Origin: Methylobacter marinus A45
GTDB taxonomy: Bacteria; Pseudomonadota; Gammaproteobacteria; Methylococcales; Methylomonadaceae
Length of the DNA: 64,000 nucleotides
Assembly: GCF_000383855.1 (NCBI RefSeq)
Contig: NZ_KB912877.1
Span: forward strand, 1,646,616-1,710,615
Direction: 5' to 3'
This document shows positions 25,361 through 33,375 of the stretch, in pieces. The notes beneath the pieces are model-generated. The model was given only the letters and a program-made list of their open reading frames with translations. It was not told where the DNA came from and did not search any database. How positions within the stretch are numbered: position 1 is the stretch's first letter; every line of letters begins with the position of its first letter. The position numbers and the translations under genes are program-made.

Positions 25361-27088
25361 CTATTCACGCAACTCGATCCGATAGGCCTCGATCATGGCT
25401 TTTCTCGTGTCCGGATCGGTTGAAGCGATATAAAGCTTGTTGTCGTGGATAACAGGCGCGGACAGGGGGCGCCCTGTTCCCTGCATGGCGCCTTTGGCCG
25501 CCAATGTGCCGTCTTTCAGGCGAACGCCGTAAATCATGCCGGGTTTTGCAATGTCGACCACCCAGACATAAGGCTCGCCTTTTTTGCCCAATGTGGCAAT
25601 GACCGGCAAGCTCGGATGGCTTCTGAAAGAATCCACCGCTTCCTGGCTTTTCGGGTCCGGAAACTGCCAGATCCGCCTGAATTGCGGACGGCCGTTTTCG
25701 AGCACGATTTTCAGGGCGACGAGGCCCGCCGGGTGGGTTTTATCGGACACAAACGTGGCCAGGACCACGACCGGCTCCTGATCGACATACGCCATGACCG
25801 GCTGCGTCACCATCATGCCCCGCCAGCTTAATGTGCACTCGTCCTCGGCGGTGCCGCACAGTTCGACGACCTGCAGACGGTCGTACTGCGTGCCCAGATG
25901 ATCGGCGTCGATCAGGTAGGCGCCGCCATCCTTACCCGGCTGCACCAGCACCGAAGAATCGTTTTGCAGGTCGACCTTGATAGGCGCGTTCGCGCCCAGG
26001 TCATAATCCATGCGCGCCAGACATTCCCAAAAGGTTTTGTCGTCGCACTCGCCGCCGTGCGGCAGCAACGGCGGACTGTTGTCCGGCAGGCGCGGAATGA
26101 ACAGATTCTTGCAGGAGGCCATGCATTCTTTGGACGGATTGACCGGATCGAAGTTGGCGCACAGCCCGGCATCGCAGCCGGGATCGAATTGCAGTCCCGG
26201 TTTCAGGCGCATCACGGTGTTGGCATAGTCGCGCCGGGCCAGATCTATCTGGCCATTGCCGATCGGCGCAAACAGCTCGAAATCATCGCCGGTTTGATAA
26301 ACCTGCGGACCGGCCGGCGTCCAGATGCCGCCGCCGCAGATCATTTCTATCGTGCCGTAGGGCGCCGTAACCGGACATTCGGCCTCCGGCGTCGTCACCA
26401 GCACATTGCTAACGGCCGACGTACTGCCTTTTTGCCGCCAGGCGTCCATGTCGATTTCGAAAATCCAGCCGTGAAAAGGCTGGCTGTCGCCTGAATTGCC
26501 GAAGGAAGCGTAAACATAACCGAGTTCGGTCCCCGATTTTGACGCATGCTTGACCGCCGAATGAGAAAAAGCCATGGGCGGATCGAACTTGACGGTGGCA
26601 ACGCCATCGGCGGCGGGCACCTCGGCCGATAAAGCCAGCACCGGAAAACTGTCGTGCAGTTGCTTGCGGGTCATGTCGATCACGGCGAGACGGTGGCTGG
26701 TGCGTCGGCCCTGTTCAAGGCATTGGTACAGTACAACAAGCTTGTCGCCGATCAGCGCCGGTGTCGACACAATCTGCGCCTTCTGGCCGGCGGGAACCGG
26801 GACTTCAATCTGCCATTCCAGCGCGCCGGTATCGACATTTTGAATCGCAATCATGCCGTTGGAGGCCGCCACGACCAGCAAAGGCCGGCCTTGAGACAGG
26901 TCCAGCAACGGCGACGCAGTGATGCTCTCGTCGAAAGTCACGGCGGGCCGGTTTTCGCCAGGAAAGATGCCGGTCAGATTAAAGAATTCCGGCTTGTCTG
27001 CCGCGGCGCGATAGACGACGCCATAGCTTAGCGCCGCCAGAGTCAGGGCGATAGCGGCGGCGGTAAAAAAACGTTGGGCAAATGTCAT
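25361..27088 (-). CDS. Exported beta-propeller (PQQ-like repeat) protein, function unknown
   Basis: 575 residues. An N-terminal hydrophobic segment (FFTAAAIALTLAALSYGVVY) is a signal or anchor. The body alternates short strands typical of PQQ/quinoprotein-like propellers, for example SPLLDLSQGRPLLVVAASNGMIAIQNVDTGALEWQIEVPV, STPALIGDKLVVLYQCL, QPGKDGGAYLIDADHLG and LSAPVIHDNKLYIASTDP. No PQQ ligand set is evident, so it is more likely a structural or binding propeller than a dehydrogenase. A central insertion (about 305-370) contains a cluster of cysteines (DPGCDAGLCANFDP, KECMASCKNLF, GGECDDKTFWECL), suggesting disulfides in the periplasm. It may be a substrate-recognising secreted protein; no partner is obvious. 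Confidence 0.75.
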   Translation of the reverse strand: MTFAQRFFTAAAIALTLAALSYGVVYRAAADKPEFFNLTGIFPGENRPAVTFDESITASPLLDLSQGRPLLVVAASNGMIAIQNVDTGALEWQIEVPVPAGQKAQIVSTPALIGDKLVVLYQCLEQGRRTSHRLAVIDMTRKQLHDSFPVLALSAEVPAADGVATVKFDPPMAFSHSAVKHASKSGTELGYVYASFGNSGDSQPFHGWIFEIDMDAWRQKGSTSAVSNVLVTTPEAECPVTAPYGTIEMICGGGIWTPAGPQVYQTGDDFELFAPIGNGQIDLARRDYANTVMRLKPGLQFDPGCDAGLCANFDPVNPSKECMASCKNLFIPRLPDNSPPLLPHGGECDDKTFWECLARMDYDLGANAPIKVDLQNDSSVLVQPGKDGGAYLIDADHLGTQYDRLQVVELCGTAEDECTLSWRGMMVTQPVMAYVDQEPVVVLATFVSDKTHPAGLVALKIVLENGRPQFRRIWQFPDPKSQEAVDSFRSHPSLPVIATLGKKGEPYVWVVDIAKPGMIYGVRLKDGTLAAKGAMQGTGRPLSAPVIHDNKLYIASTDPDTRKAMIEAYRIELRE

Positions 27089-27484
27089 TGCGTTATAACT
27101 CTACATACGGTAGGGGATGAGGCTAAAAAGATTATCCCAGGCAGGCTAAAAAAGATGTTCCACAGGAGACACGAAGAAAATAATCCTTATCAATTCAAGC
27201 GATTGAAAACGTCGTGTTCTGTATCCTCTATGGTTATCCGTTGAATAATGTTAGGGAGCAGTAGGGTAACCGCCATTCAGTTAAGCTTGACTTAACGGCA
27301 TTCGACCCGGCATGCGCCCCAGGCTTTTAACGCGGGTAGCGGACCGAGTGCAGGCGAATACTTTCCGGGACAAAGGTGAACCCGCCGCCAAGCGAGCATG
27401 GCGGTCCGGTCGGCCGGGCATAATATAAACTATTAATTGGCGTTAAAAAAACGAATTCTTTCCCAACCGGTCAATCAGCTCCCG
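27089..27484. other. Intergenic region, nothing recognised
   Basis: About 395 bp between the propeller gene and the alkaline phosphatase stop. I see no open frame with family resemblance, no repeat of the families found elsewhere and no clear promoter. Confidence 0.4.
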
Positions 27485-29053
27485 CTACTGCAGCGCGCGG
27501 CTGATCAATTGCCCTGTTTGCGTATGATGAAGGATTCTGGCGAACGGCTTGATGCTGGCTTCCGGCCCCTGCGCGAACACGTAAACCGGCGTGCTGGTAT
27601 GGGTGCCGGTCGCCCAGACCACTTGCTGGCTGGTCGCGACAGCACGCGCCAGCAGGTTTTCGCGGTTCTCCCGCTGATAGACGAAAAACGCCCCGTTGTC
27701 CCCCATTTTCGGGACCCGCCTGGCGCCCAGCGCGTGGTGGCCGGCATGGAAGAACGGGTTATCCTCGGTCGCCAGAACGGTCCTGGCCTGGGCTTCGGAG
27801 ATCTTGAACGCGGTATGGCGGTTGACCAGTTCGGCCAGTTTTGCCGGCGTCTGCCGCAGCAGAGGCAACGCGTCGAAGCGTTGGAAAATATCATGGTAGC
27901 TGAGCTGTTGCGCGTAAAGTTTGTCCAGCACCTCGGGGCTGCCGAAATTAAAGCCGGGCGCGAACAAACTATTGGCGAAGGCGGCGCCGGGCAATTTACG
28001 CGGCGGCGGGAGGTTCTCGGCCGAATAGCTGAAGCCGAAGCCGCCCGTTTCGTGGTCGGCCGTCACGATGATCAGCGTGTCCTGCCGGTTTGCCGCCCAG
28101 TCCAGCACGGCATTCAACATGTCGTTGAAGCGCAGCATTTCGTGCAGCAGCAGGCCCGTATCGTTGCGATGCGAGGCCCAGTCGATCTGCCCGGCTTCGA
28201 TCATCAGAAAAAAACCGCGCTCATGGTCGTCCAGAAGATCCAGCGCCTTGACCGCCATTTCCCGCAGCGTCGGCACCTCCCGGCCGGCATCGCTACGCAG
28301 CCTGGTTTCAACGATGCCGTCGGGCATGCCGGAGCCGGCGAACAAGCCCAGCGTTTTGCCCCGGGCCTGTTGCAGCTGGGCCTTATTGAACGCCAGCGTA
28401 TAACCCTGCCGCCGCGCGGTCTGCAACAGATCCTTGTTGTCCGTGCGCTTGGATTTGACCTGCGGAGCGCCGATCAGGTACGGAAACGGTCTTTTGGCCT
28501 GCCGGGGAATCCAGTAGCTTAAGCCGCCCGACAGCATGACATCGGGCTGCGCGGCCAGCAAATCCTCGGCGATGTCATTTTCCTGGCTGCGGTGCGTCTG
28601 ATGCGCGGCAAACGCGGCGGGCGTGGCATGCGTCATGCGCGTGTCCGAAACCAGCCCGGTCGCCTTGCCCAGACGCCGGGCTTTTTCGATGAGGTTTTCC
28701 TGGCGGTTGCCGTCCTGGTCCAGGCCCAGCATTTCCGAGCCGGCCGGAAGGCCCGTGGCCAGTTGGGTGGCCGACGCGGCCGAATCGGTCACCAGCGTAT
28801 CGGCCGAGTAGGTCATGGCGATGCCCAGCCTTCCCTGTTCCATCATGCGGTCCAGCGCCGTTTGGCGGTCGCGTATCACGGCATGAGGCGCCTGCCGCGC
28901 ATAGGACAGCAGCAGGCCGACCTGCTGCGGCCCCATGCCGTCGCCGATGATTAAAATGACGTTTTTGACCGCCGTGTCCGGCTTGATATTTTCCGCCGGC
29001 GTGCAGCCCAGCAGAACAAGGGCGAAGAAACAGTAAATCCGGGTTTTCAGCAT
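27485..29053 (-). CDS. Alkaline phosphatase, lipoprotein
   Basis: 522 residues. The N-terminus MLKTRIYCFFALVLLGCTP has a lipobox with Cys17, so the enzyme is probably membrane-anchored in the periplasm. Metal and catalytic motifs of the PhoA family are intact: VILIIGDGMGPQQ (Asp38), the nucleophile in VTDSAASATQLATG (Ser91), SDTRMTHATPAAFAAH, FFLMIEAGQIDWASH, VTADHETGGF and ATGTHTSTPVYVFAQGP (zinc-binding His). It hydrolyses phosphate monoesters to release inorganic phosphate. No Pho box is recognisable upstream, and no phosphate-uptake gene is nearby. Two small genes on the same strand precede it. Confidence 0.95.
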   Translation of the reverse strand: MLKTRIYCFFALVLLGCTPAENIKPDTAVKNVILIIGDGMGPQQVGLLLSYARQAPHAVIRDRQTALDRMMEQGRLGIAMTYSADTLVTDSAASATQLATGLPAGSEMLGLDQDGNRQENLIEKARRLGKATGLVSDTRMTHATPAAFAAHQTHRSQENDIAEDLLAAQPDVMLSGGLSYWIPRQAKRPFPYLIGAPQVKSKRTDNKDLLQTARRQGYTLAFNKAQLQQARGKTLGLFAGSGMPDGIVETRLRSDAGREVPTLREMAVKALDLLDDHERGFFLMIEAGQIDWASHRNDTGLLLHEMLRFNDMLNAVLDWAANRQDTLIIVTADHETGGFGFSYSAENLPPPRKLPGAAFANSLFAPGFNFGSPEVLDKLYAQQLSYHDIFQRFDALPLLRQTPAKLAELVNRHTAFKISEAQARTVLATEDNPFFHAGHHALGARRVPKMGDNGAFFVYQRENRENLLARAVATSQQVVWATGTHTSTPVYVFAQGPEASIKPFARILHHTQTGQLISRALQ

Positions 29054-29082
29054 GTCGTGTTGGTAGCGTTACTTTATTTTTA

Positions 29083-29289
29083 TTACCTGATGGGTAAGGT
29101 ATTTTTACTACAAACAGCACGAAGAAAGGAAAATAAAAACCTCCTGTCCTCGGCACGCAGCGACGACCGTTCCCTGCGCTGCGCGTTGTGCTCCAGAGGG
29201 GACAGCGCCTGCAGCCTTGCAGTCAGGTCCGTGACATCCCCGTTGTCATTGGTAAAGCGGGCGGACTTTTGAGGCAGGTCGCGCAACAT
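29083..29289 (-). CDS. Possible small hypothetical protein
   Basis: 68 residues from an ATG at 29289, rich in Arg, Leu and Ser (SPLEHNAQRRERSSLRAEDRRF). No domain is recognised and the ribosome site is weak. It lies on the same strand between the 40-residue membrane peptide and the alkaline phosphatase genes, which is the main reason to list it. It may not be translated. Confidence 0.25.
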   Translation of the reverse strand: MLRDLPQKSARFTNDNGDVTDLTARLQALSPLEHNAQRRERSSLRAEDRRFLFSFLRAVCSKNTLPIR

Positions 29290-29325
29290 AATGATTGATC
29301 CCAATAAATTTCTAAAAACGGCGGC

Positions 29326-29448
29326 CTAATTATGCGCCATGAGCTGCTGGGCGATGCCCATGTAGGCCAGCAACTGGCCGTAGATCAAACCGAAAGCGGC
29401 GGCAACGGCAAGCAGGCCGGTCACAATGTCTTTTTGTAACTTATTCAT
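29326..29448 (-). CDS. Small membrane peptide (40 residues)
   Basis: The reading MNKLQKDIVTGLLAVAAAFG continues LIYGQLLAYMGIAQQLMAHN and stops. Residues 8-33 form one membrane-spanning helix. GAGGATAG sits about eight bases before the ATG, and codon choice resembles the surrounding genes. It is too short for ordinary gene calls. The gene is on the alkaline phosphatase strand. Its function is unknown; single-helix peptides of this kind often modulate a membrane enzyme. Confidence 0.55.
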   Translation of the reverse strand: MNKLQKDIVTGLLAVAAAFGLIYGQLLAYMGIAQQLMAHN

Positions 29449-29639
29449 CTGGCTATCCTCGCGCGTTGGAAAAACCGGCAGCATAACCAATTTACAAGTA
29501 AATTCCGTGACAGGCCGATGACGGTTTTATGACAATATCCGGATTGACGTGTTAGCGTAAACTCGGCATGCATGCCCCGAAAAGCCGGATTTATTGATCC
29601 AGCCAATTTCACTGGCGCGGTTATAACTTTTTGAGATTT

Positions 29640-29686
29640 ATCACCTAAATGGGTGATGACAGGATTGGCAAAAGCAAAGATACTCT
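29640..29686 (+). promoter_or_regulatory. Operator palindrome and promoter of the first VPLPA-CTERM gene
   Basis: ATCACCTAAATGGGTGAT (29640-29657) is followed 39 bases from its start by GATACTCT (29679-29686), a plausible -10 region. The same pair with the same spacing precedes the next sorting-signal gene. The palindrome ends 103 bases before the ATG. Confidence 0.6.
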
Positions 29687-29760
29687 ACCGCTAACTTACG
29701 AGTTGGGTATTTTTACGTCCATGCCTAACTTTTGTTCCAATAATGGACGTTGGAGACAAA

Positions 29761-30399
29761 ATGAAAAAATCTTTATCTTTAGGTAGTTTAGTAATTACAG
29801 CCGCTCTAACTTTTCCAGCATTCGTCACAGCGGCCCCAATTCTTGGTCAAGGATTGCCAACAGACCATGTTAACTTAGCCGGGGGCACTGTAATTGATTT
29901 TGAATCAACAGGTGTCGTCAACGTTCCTTCATTGTCAATATCTGGCGTTACATTTACCGGCAATACTAATATCGAAGTGGATAGTGATTTCGCTGGAAAC
30001 TACAATACTCGTGGAACGTTTCATATGACTAATCACGGTAGCGGCCCTGATAGTTTCCGATTTGATTTTGACGCTCCAGTAGATGCTTTCGCATTCTTAT
30101 GGGGAGCTGCTGATTACGACTGGACATTATCGGCTTTTAATGGCAACACTTTACTTGAAACGCTCATATTGAACCCCACTCGCGGCAGTAACTTAGGTGA
30201 TTACTTTGGAATTGCTCATGCAGGCATGACTCATGCTACATTGACCGGCAACTTCATTGACTATGTGTTTATTGATAACTTTACCGTCAAAAGTGCCGAT
30301 GTCAGCGCAGTTCCTGTGCCGGCTGCGGTTTGGCTGTTCGGTTCCGGCTTAATGGGGTTGCTGGGCTTCAACCGCAAACGCGCTCAGGCAGCGGCATAA
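29761..30399 (+). CDS. VPLPA-CTERM sorting-domain protein (exosortase substrate)
   Basis: 212 residues; GGAG lies seven bases before ATG 29761. A signal peptide (MKKSLSLGSLVITAALTFPAFVTA) is followed by a beta-rich domain (VIDFESTGVVNVPSLSISGVTFTGNTNIEVDSDF ... FRFDFDAPVDAFAFLWGAADYDWTLSAFNGNTLLE) of the kind found in many secreted PEP-CTERM proteins. The C-terminus SAVPVPAAVWLFGSGLMGLLGF ends NRKRAQAAA. It has the VP.PAAVWLFGSGL motif, a membrane helix and a basic tail, the signal cut by exosortase/EpsH systems that attach proteins to the extracellular matrix. No exosortase gene is in the window. Codons are more A+T-rich than in the flanking backbone. Confidence 0.92.
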   Translation: MKKSLSLGSLVITAALTFPAFVTAAPILGQGLPTDHVNLAGGTVIDFESTGVVNVPSLSISGVTFTGNTNIEVDSDFAGNYNTRGTFHMTNHGSGPDSFRFDFDAPVDAFAFLWGAADYDWTLSAFNGNTLLETLILNPTRGSNLGDYFGIAHAGMTHATLTGNFIDYVFIDNFTVKSADVSAVPVPAAVWLFGSGLMGLLGFNRKRAQAAA

Positions 30400-30421
30400 A
30401 ACCGACATTGCCCAATGATCA

Positions 30422-30455
30422 AACCGCCTTTCGGGAATCCGAAGGCGGTTTTTTA
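30422..30455 (+). terminator. Rho-independent terminator
   Basis: AACCGCCTT pairs with AAGGCGGTT across an 11-base loop and is followed by TTTTT. The stem and much of the loop recur after the next gene (31482-31515). Confidence 0.9.
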
Positions 30456-30459
30456 TTAT

Positions 30460-30700
30460 CTGACGTTACGCACAAATCGTTTCAGTCGTCTCGAGAACAA
30501 ATGCCAACGGCAGAGTTCGATCCGGCAGAGCGCATACGCCATGCGCTAGGGATTCCGGCTTATGGCTCGGGTCTTTTTATGCGTTGTAGATGCGAATTTA
30601 CTTGAGCTCTTCAGGGTATTCCCACTGCCTGTATCTCGATTTTTCCGGGTCGAATATCCTAAGGGGCATAAGTAAATTCGCTCCTACAATTACCTGACTT
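30460..30700. repeat. Decayed element start plus GAATTCGC-type hairpin repeats
   Basis: CTGACGTTACGC at 30460-30471 and the bases after it resemble the left end of the 42068 element. Further on, a pair of hairpin arms (TGCGAATTTACTTGAG and AAGTAAATTCGCTCCTAC) carries a TATCCTAAGGGGCATAAG module at 30655-30672. No clear right end is seen. Likely an old, truncated insertion between the two sorting-signal genes. Confidence 0.45.
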
Positions 30701-30736
30701 ATTCCATGCCCTCTACTTCTCTTGTTTTTTGGATTT

Positions 30737-30783
30737 ATCACCCATATGGGTGATGACGGAAGCGGGCAATGCAAGGATACTCT
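30737..30783 (+). promoter_or_regulatory. Operator palindrome and promoter of the second VPLPA-CTERM gene
   Basis: ATCACCCATATGGGTGAT (30737-30754) is a perfect 18-bp palindrome. GATACTCT follows at 30776, exactly 39 bases from the palindrome start as in the upstream gene. The distance to the ATG is 102 bases. Confidence 0.65.
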
Positions 30784-30856
30784 TTATCCAGGGCCTGCTA
30801 AGATTCAGAACAAATGGCAGGAGGTTAGAATTTTTGTTTAAGGGAAGCTATATATT

Positions 30857-31459
30857 ATGAAAAAAATGCTTTGTTCTGCTGTGCTTTGCTCTGCGCTGTT
30901 TGGCGTAAATGCCGCACAGGCTGCTGTCCTGACTTTTGATGATTTGCCGGGTGACACATCTGCTGTAACCAATGGTTATGGCGGCTTCAATTGGAATGGC
31001 GCTACACAAATCGGTTCTATCAGCAGTTCTTTTCATCCTGGTTCTGGGTATGAATTTGGTACTGTGTCGCCTAACAATACTGTCTTCAATTTTTTTGGTT
31101 CTACACCAACCTATATCGACTGGACTGGCGCAGGTACGTTTGATTTTAACGGCGCTTACTGGACTTCAGCTTGGGATAGCGCTCAGTCTTTAACGTTTGA
31201 AGGCTGGAATAACGGTTCATTGTTATATTCATCGAACGCTTTTACTATCAATAACCAAAGCCCTCTGTGGATTGCATTGAATTGGACAGGTATTGATCAC
31301 CTGGTGATCAATAACTCAGGAAGTCAATGGGCAATGGATAACTTCACTTTTAACGAAAATGTCAGCGCCGTTCCGGTACCTGCAGCAGTCTGGCTGTTCG
31401 GTTCAGGCTTAATGGGATTGCTGGGCTTCAACCGCAAACGCGCTCAGTCTGCGGCATAA
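30857..31459 (+). CDS. VPLPA-CTERM sorting-domain protein (second exosortase substrate)
   Basis: 200 residues. A signal peptide (MKKMLCSAVLCSALFGVNAAQA) precedes a beta-sandwich-like domain (VLTFDDLPGDTSAVTNGYGGFNWNGATQIG ... WIALNWTGIDHLVINNSGSQWAMDNFTF). This pattern is known from many PEP-CTERM proteins with an aromatic-rich, carbohydrate-binding-like shape. The C-terminal signal SAVPVPAAVWLFGSGLMG and its NRKRAQ tail are nearly identical to those of the upstream gene, while the mature domains are unrelated. Both genes share operator, promoter and terminator sequences, so they are probably co-regulated and exported by the same exosortase. Confidence 0.92.
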   Translation: MKKMLCSAVLCSALFGVNAAQAAVLTFDDLPGDTSAVTNGYGGFNWNGATQIGSISSSFHPGSGYEFGTVSPNNTVFNFFGSTPTYIDWTGAGTFDFNGAYWTSAWDSAQSLTFEGWNNGSLLYSSNAFTINNQSPLWIALNWTGIDHLVINNSGSQWAMDNFTFNENVSAVPVPAAVWLFGSGLMGLLGFNRKRAQSAA

Positions 31460-31481
31460 AACCGGCATTACCCAATGATCA

Positions 31482-31515
31482 AACCGCCTTTCGGTAATCC
31501 GAAGGCGGTTTTTTA
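31482..31515 (+). terminator. Rho-independent terminator (duplicate of the one at 30422)
   Basis: The stem AACCGCCTT / AAGGCGGTT and a T-run follow the stop codon at the same distance as after the previous gene. The two loops differ by a single base. Confidence 0.9.
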
Positions 31516-31562
31516 TTGTCTTCCATGTCCAAATGTATAAACTGGCGCCAATCAACAGCCTT

Positions 31563-32366
31563 TCAATTCTGCGCCACCCACTCCTGCAATTGAGTCACCA
31601 CCCATGCCCCGTCATCCAGCGGCAGGTCATGGCCGGCCCAGGGATGGCTGCAGTAGCGCCAATGCCATTTTCGGTAGATGTCGACCGAGCACTCCGGCGC
31701 GACCAGGCGGTCGCCCCAGGCATTCAGCAGTAAAACAGATTGCTCGGGCTGCCGGTCGCAGGGCCGATAGCGCGCCGCGGCCCTGATCTGGCGCCAGCTG
31801 TTTTTAAGGCTGACCGGTCGTTCCCGCTGGATGCATTCCCAGGCCTTGAGCGTCCGTTCATCCGGCGTGCGATTACTGACCAGCGCCAGGATCGCCGCTT
31901 CGCGCCGGCGCAGGTTCCGCGTCAGCGCCAGCGCCGCCAGCCGGACTAAGCTCTGCCAGCGCAGCCGCTGATAGCTTGGGCTTAAACCGGCAAAACTGGT
32001 ATTGATCAGCGCCGCGCCGCAGATATCGCCCGGATACGACAACATCCATTCGAAGGCGACCATCGCCCCCAATGACAGCCCCAGCACCGTGACCGGCTGT
32101 TGCAGCAGGCCGGCCTGCCGCGCCTGCGCGCGCACCTGGCGCGTGATCTGGCGGATCGAGTCCGGACTGGCTTCCCGGCAGTAGCGCCCGGTACCGGGCA
32201 GATCCAGCGCCGTGATTCCAGCCTCGGGGAACGCCGCCCGCAGCAGCGGCACGAAGTCACCCCAATGCGCCGATTCGCGGCTCAGTCCGCGCAGCAGAAT
32301 CCAGTTGCGGCCCAAATGCCGGGAATCGTGCAACTTGAAGTTACTTGGTGTTTGCGCCTTATCCAT
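31563..32366 (-). CDS. Alpha/beta hydrolase in an ornithine-lipid operon
   Basis: 267 residues. The nucleophile elbow VTVLGLSLGAMVAFEWML gives Ser98; LLLNAWGDRLVAPE supplies the acid and WAGHDLPLDD the catalytic His. The oxyanion region ILLRGLSRESAHWGDFVPLL departs from the usual HG motif. The substrate is unknown. The start overlaps the end of the M14 gene by 8 bp, so translation is coupled. It is the last of four tightly linked genes beginning with olsB and olsA, which suggests a lipase or thioesterase role in lipid turnover, by context only. Confidence 0.85.
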   Translation of the reverse strand: MDKAQTPSNFKLHDSRHLGRNWILLRGLSRESAHWGDFVPLLRAAFPEAGITALDLPGTGRYCREASPDSIRQITRQVRAQARQAGLLQQPVTVLGLSLGAMVAFEWMLSYPGDICGAALINTSFAGLSPSYQRLRWQSLVRLAALALTRNLRRREAAILALVSNRTPDERTLKAWECIQRERPVSLKNSWRQIRAAARYRPCDRQPEQSVLLLNAWGDRLVAPECSVDIYRKWHWRYCSHPWAGHDLPLDDGAWVVTQLQEWVAQN

Positions 32367-33375
32367 ACCAGAGATCGTTCGCCTTGTTGTGATACAGAAT
32401 TCTCTCCCGTTCCTCCAACTGCGCCCACGGCTTCGGATAAAGCAGGCTGCGATGCAGGAAATCGAACAACATGAAATGCCGGCGGAAAATGCGCTGCTGG
32501 CGGTGCGGCAGCAGCGGATGAAACCACCCGTGCCGCGAGAACAGATGCAGCGGGCTTTTTCGCAGCCACAGCCAGGAGCCCATTTCCAGGGTCAACGGCA
32601 TGAAGATGCGCCCGTCGGCATGCCGCTGCCGGAAACGATCAAACAGATAATCCCACAGATCGCCGTTGATCACGTACTCCAGGCACATCGGCTCGATCTT
32701 GTAGATATGATGCCGGTAACAGCGATCGAGCAGTTCCTTTAGAGCCAGGGCTTCGGCCACCAAGGCAAACGGCGTTCTGCGCCCGGCATAGGGAAACCAC
32801 AGGCGATCCCGTATGCCGAAGCCCGAGTGCAAATCCAGCGCCATGGATATCGGCGAACCGAACAACTGCCGGTCCACGATACGGCAGACCGCCTGCGTCT
32901 CTTGCTCCATGTTCAGCGTATCGCCACGATACCAAGGCAGCCGGGGCGTCAGCCGGTGGCCGCTGTAGATCCGCGTGGCGCCCTCGCCTTCCACCGGCGC
33001 ATTGCGCATCAGATCGACGCCGTTGCCGTTGCTGCGCATGCCGAAGCAGACGCCGACCGGATTCACGACCGGCACGAACACCAGCCGCGATTTTTCAAGC
33101 CGGGCCAGAAACTCCTCGTCCCAGTCCATGAGCTGGCTGATGCTCTGCATATAGGACAGGATAACCTCCGAACCGATTTTCTCCAGGCCGTGCACGCCGC
33201 CGAACAGCGCCAGCACGGGCACATCGGGCCGATTGGAGCCGAGCGTGATGCACTGAATCGGGAACTCATGGTCCCGGTATTGAATCCGCTCCACCTCCTC
33301 GACGCGCGCCCGGTCGCCCAGTTGCTCGATAATGCGGTTAAGCTGTTCGAGTTCCGGAAAAGTCTTAATGCCCAT
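32359..33375 (-). CDS. M14-family zinc carboxypeptidase/aspartoacylase-like hydrolase
   Basis: 338 residues without a signal peptide. Zinc ligands fit the M14 pattern: FGGVHGLEKIGSE (His62, Glu65) and LDLHSGFG (His183). VVNPVGVCFGMRSNGNGVDLMRN matches the NP.G....R.N..G.DLNRN substrate loop, and LTLEMGSW holds the catalytic Glu264. The family includes carboxypeptidases and the AstE/AspA deacylases of N-acyl amino acids. The gene shares the A of its ATG with the stop codon of the acyltransferase gene (TGATG overlap). Placement right after the enzymes that make N-acyl-ornithine lipids suggests action on an N-acyl amino acid; this is an inference. Confidence 0.85.
   Translation of the reverse strand: MGIKTFPELEQLNRIIEQLGDRARVEEVERIQYRDHEFPIQCITLGSNRPDVPVLALFGGVHGLEKIGSEVILSYMQSISQLMDWDEEFLARLEKSRLVFVPVVNPVGVCFGMRSNGNGVDLMRNAPVEGEGATRIYSGHRLTPRLPWYRGDTLNMEQETQAVCRIVDRQLFGSPISMALDLHSGFGIRDRLWFPYAGRRTPFALVAEALALKELLDRCYRHHIYKIEPMCLEYVINGDLWDYLFDRFRQRHADGRIFMPLTLEMGSWLWLRKSPLHLFSRHGWFHPLLPHRQQRIFRRHFMLFDFLHRSLLYPKPWAQLEERERILYHNKANDLWYG

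Noticed and set aside
29657-29690. Sigma-54 promoter for the VPLPA-CTERM genes
   Set aside because: The GG-N10-GC spacing is not met in either copy; a sigma-70-like -10 at GATACT fits better.
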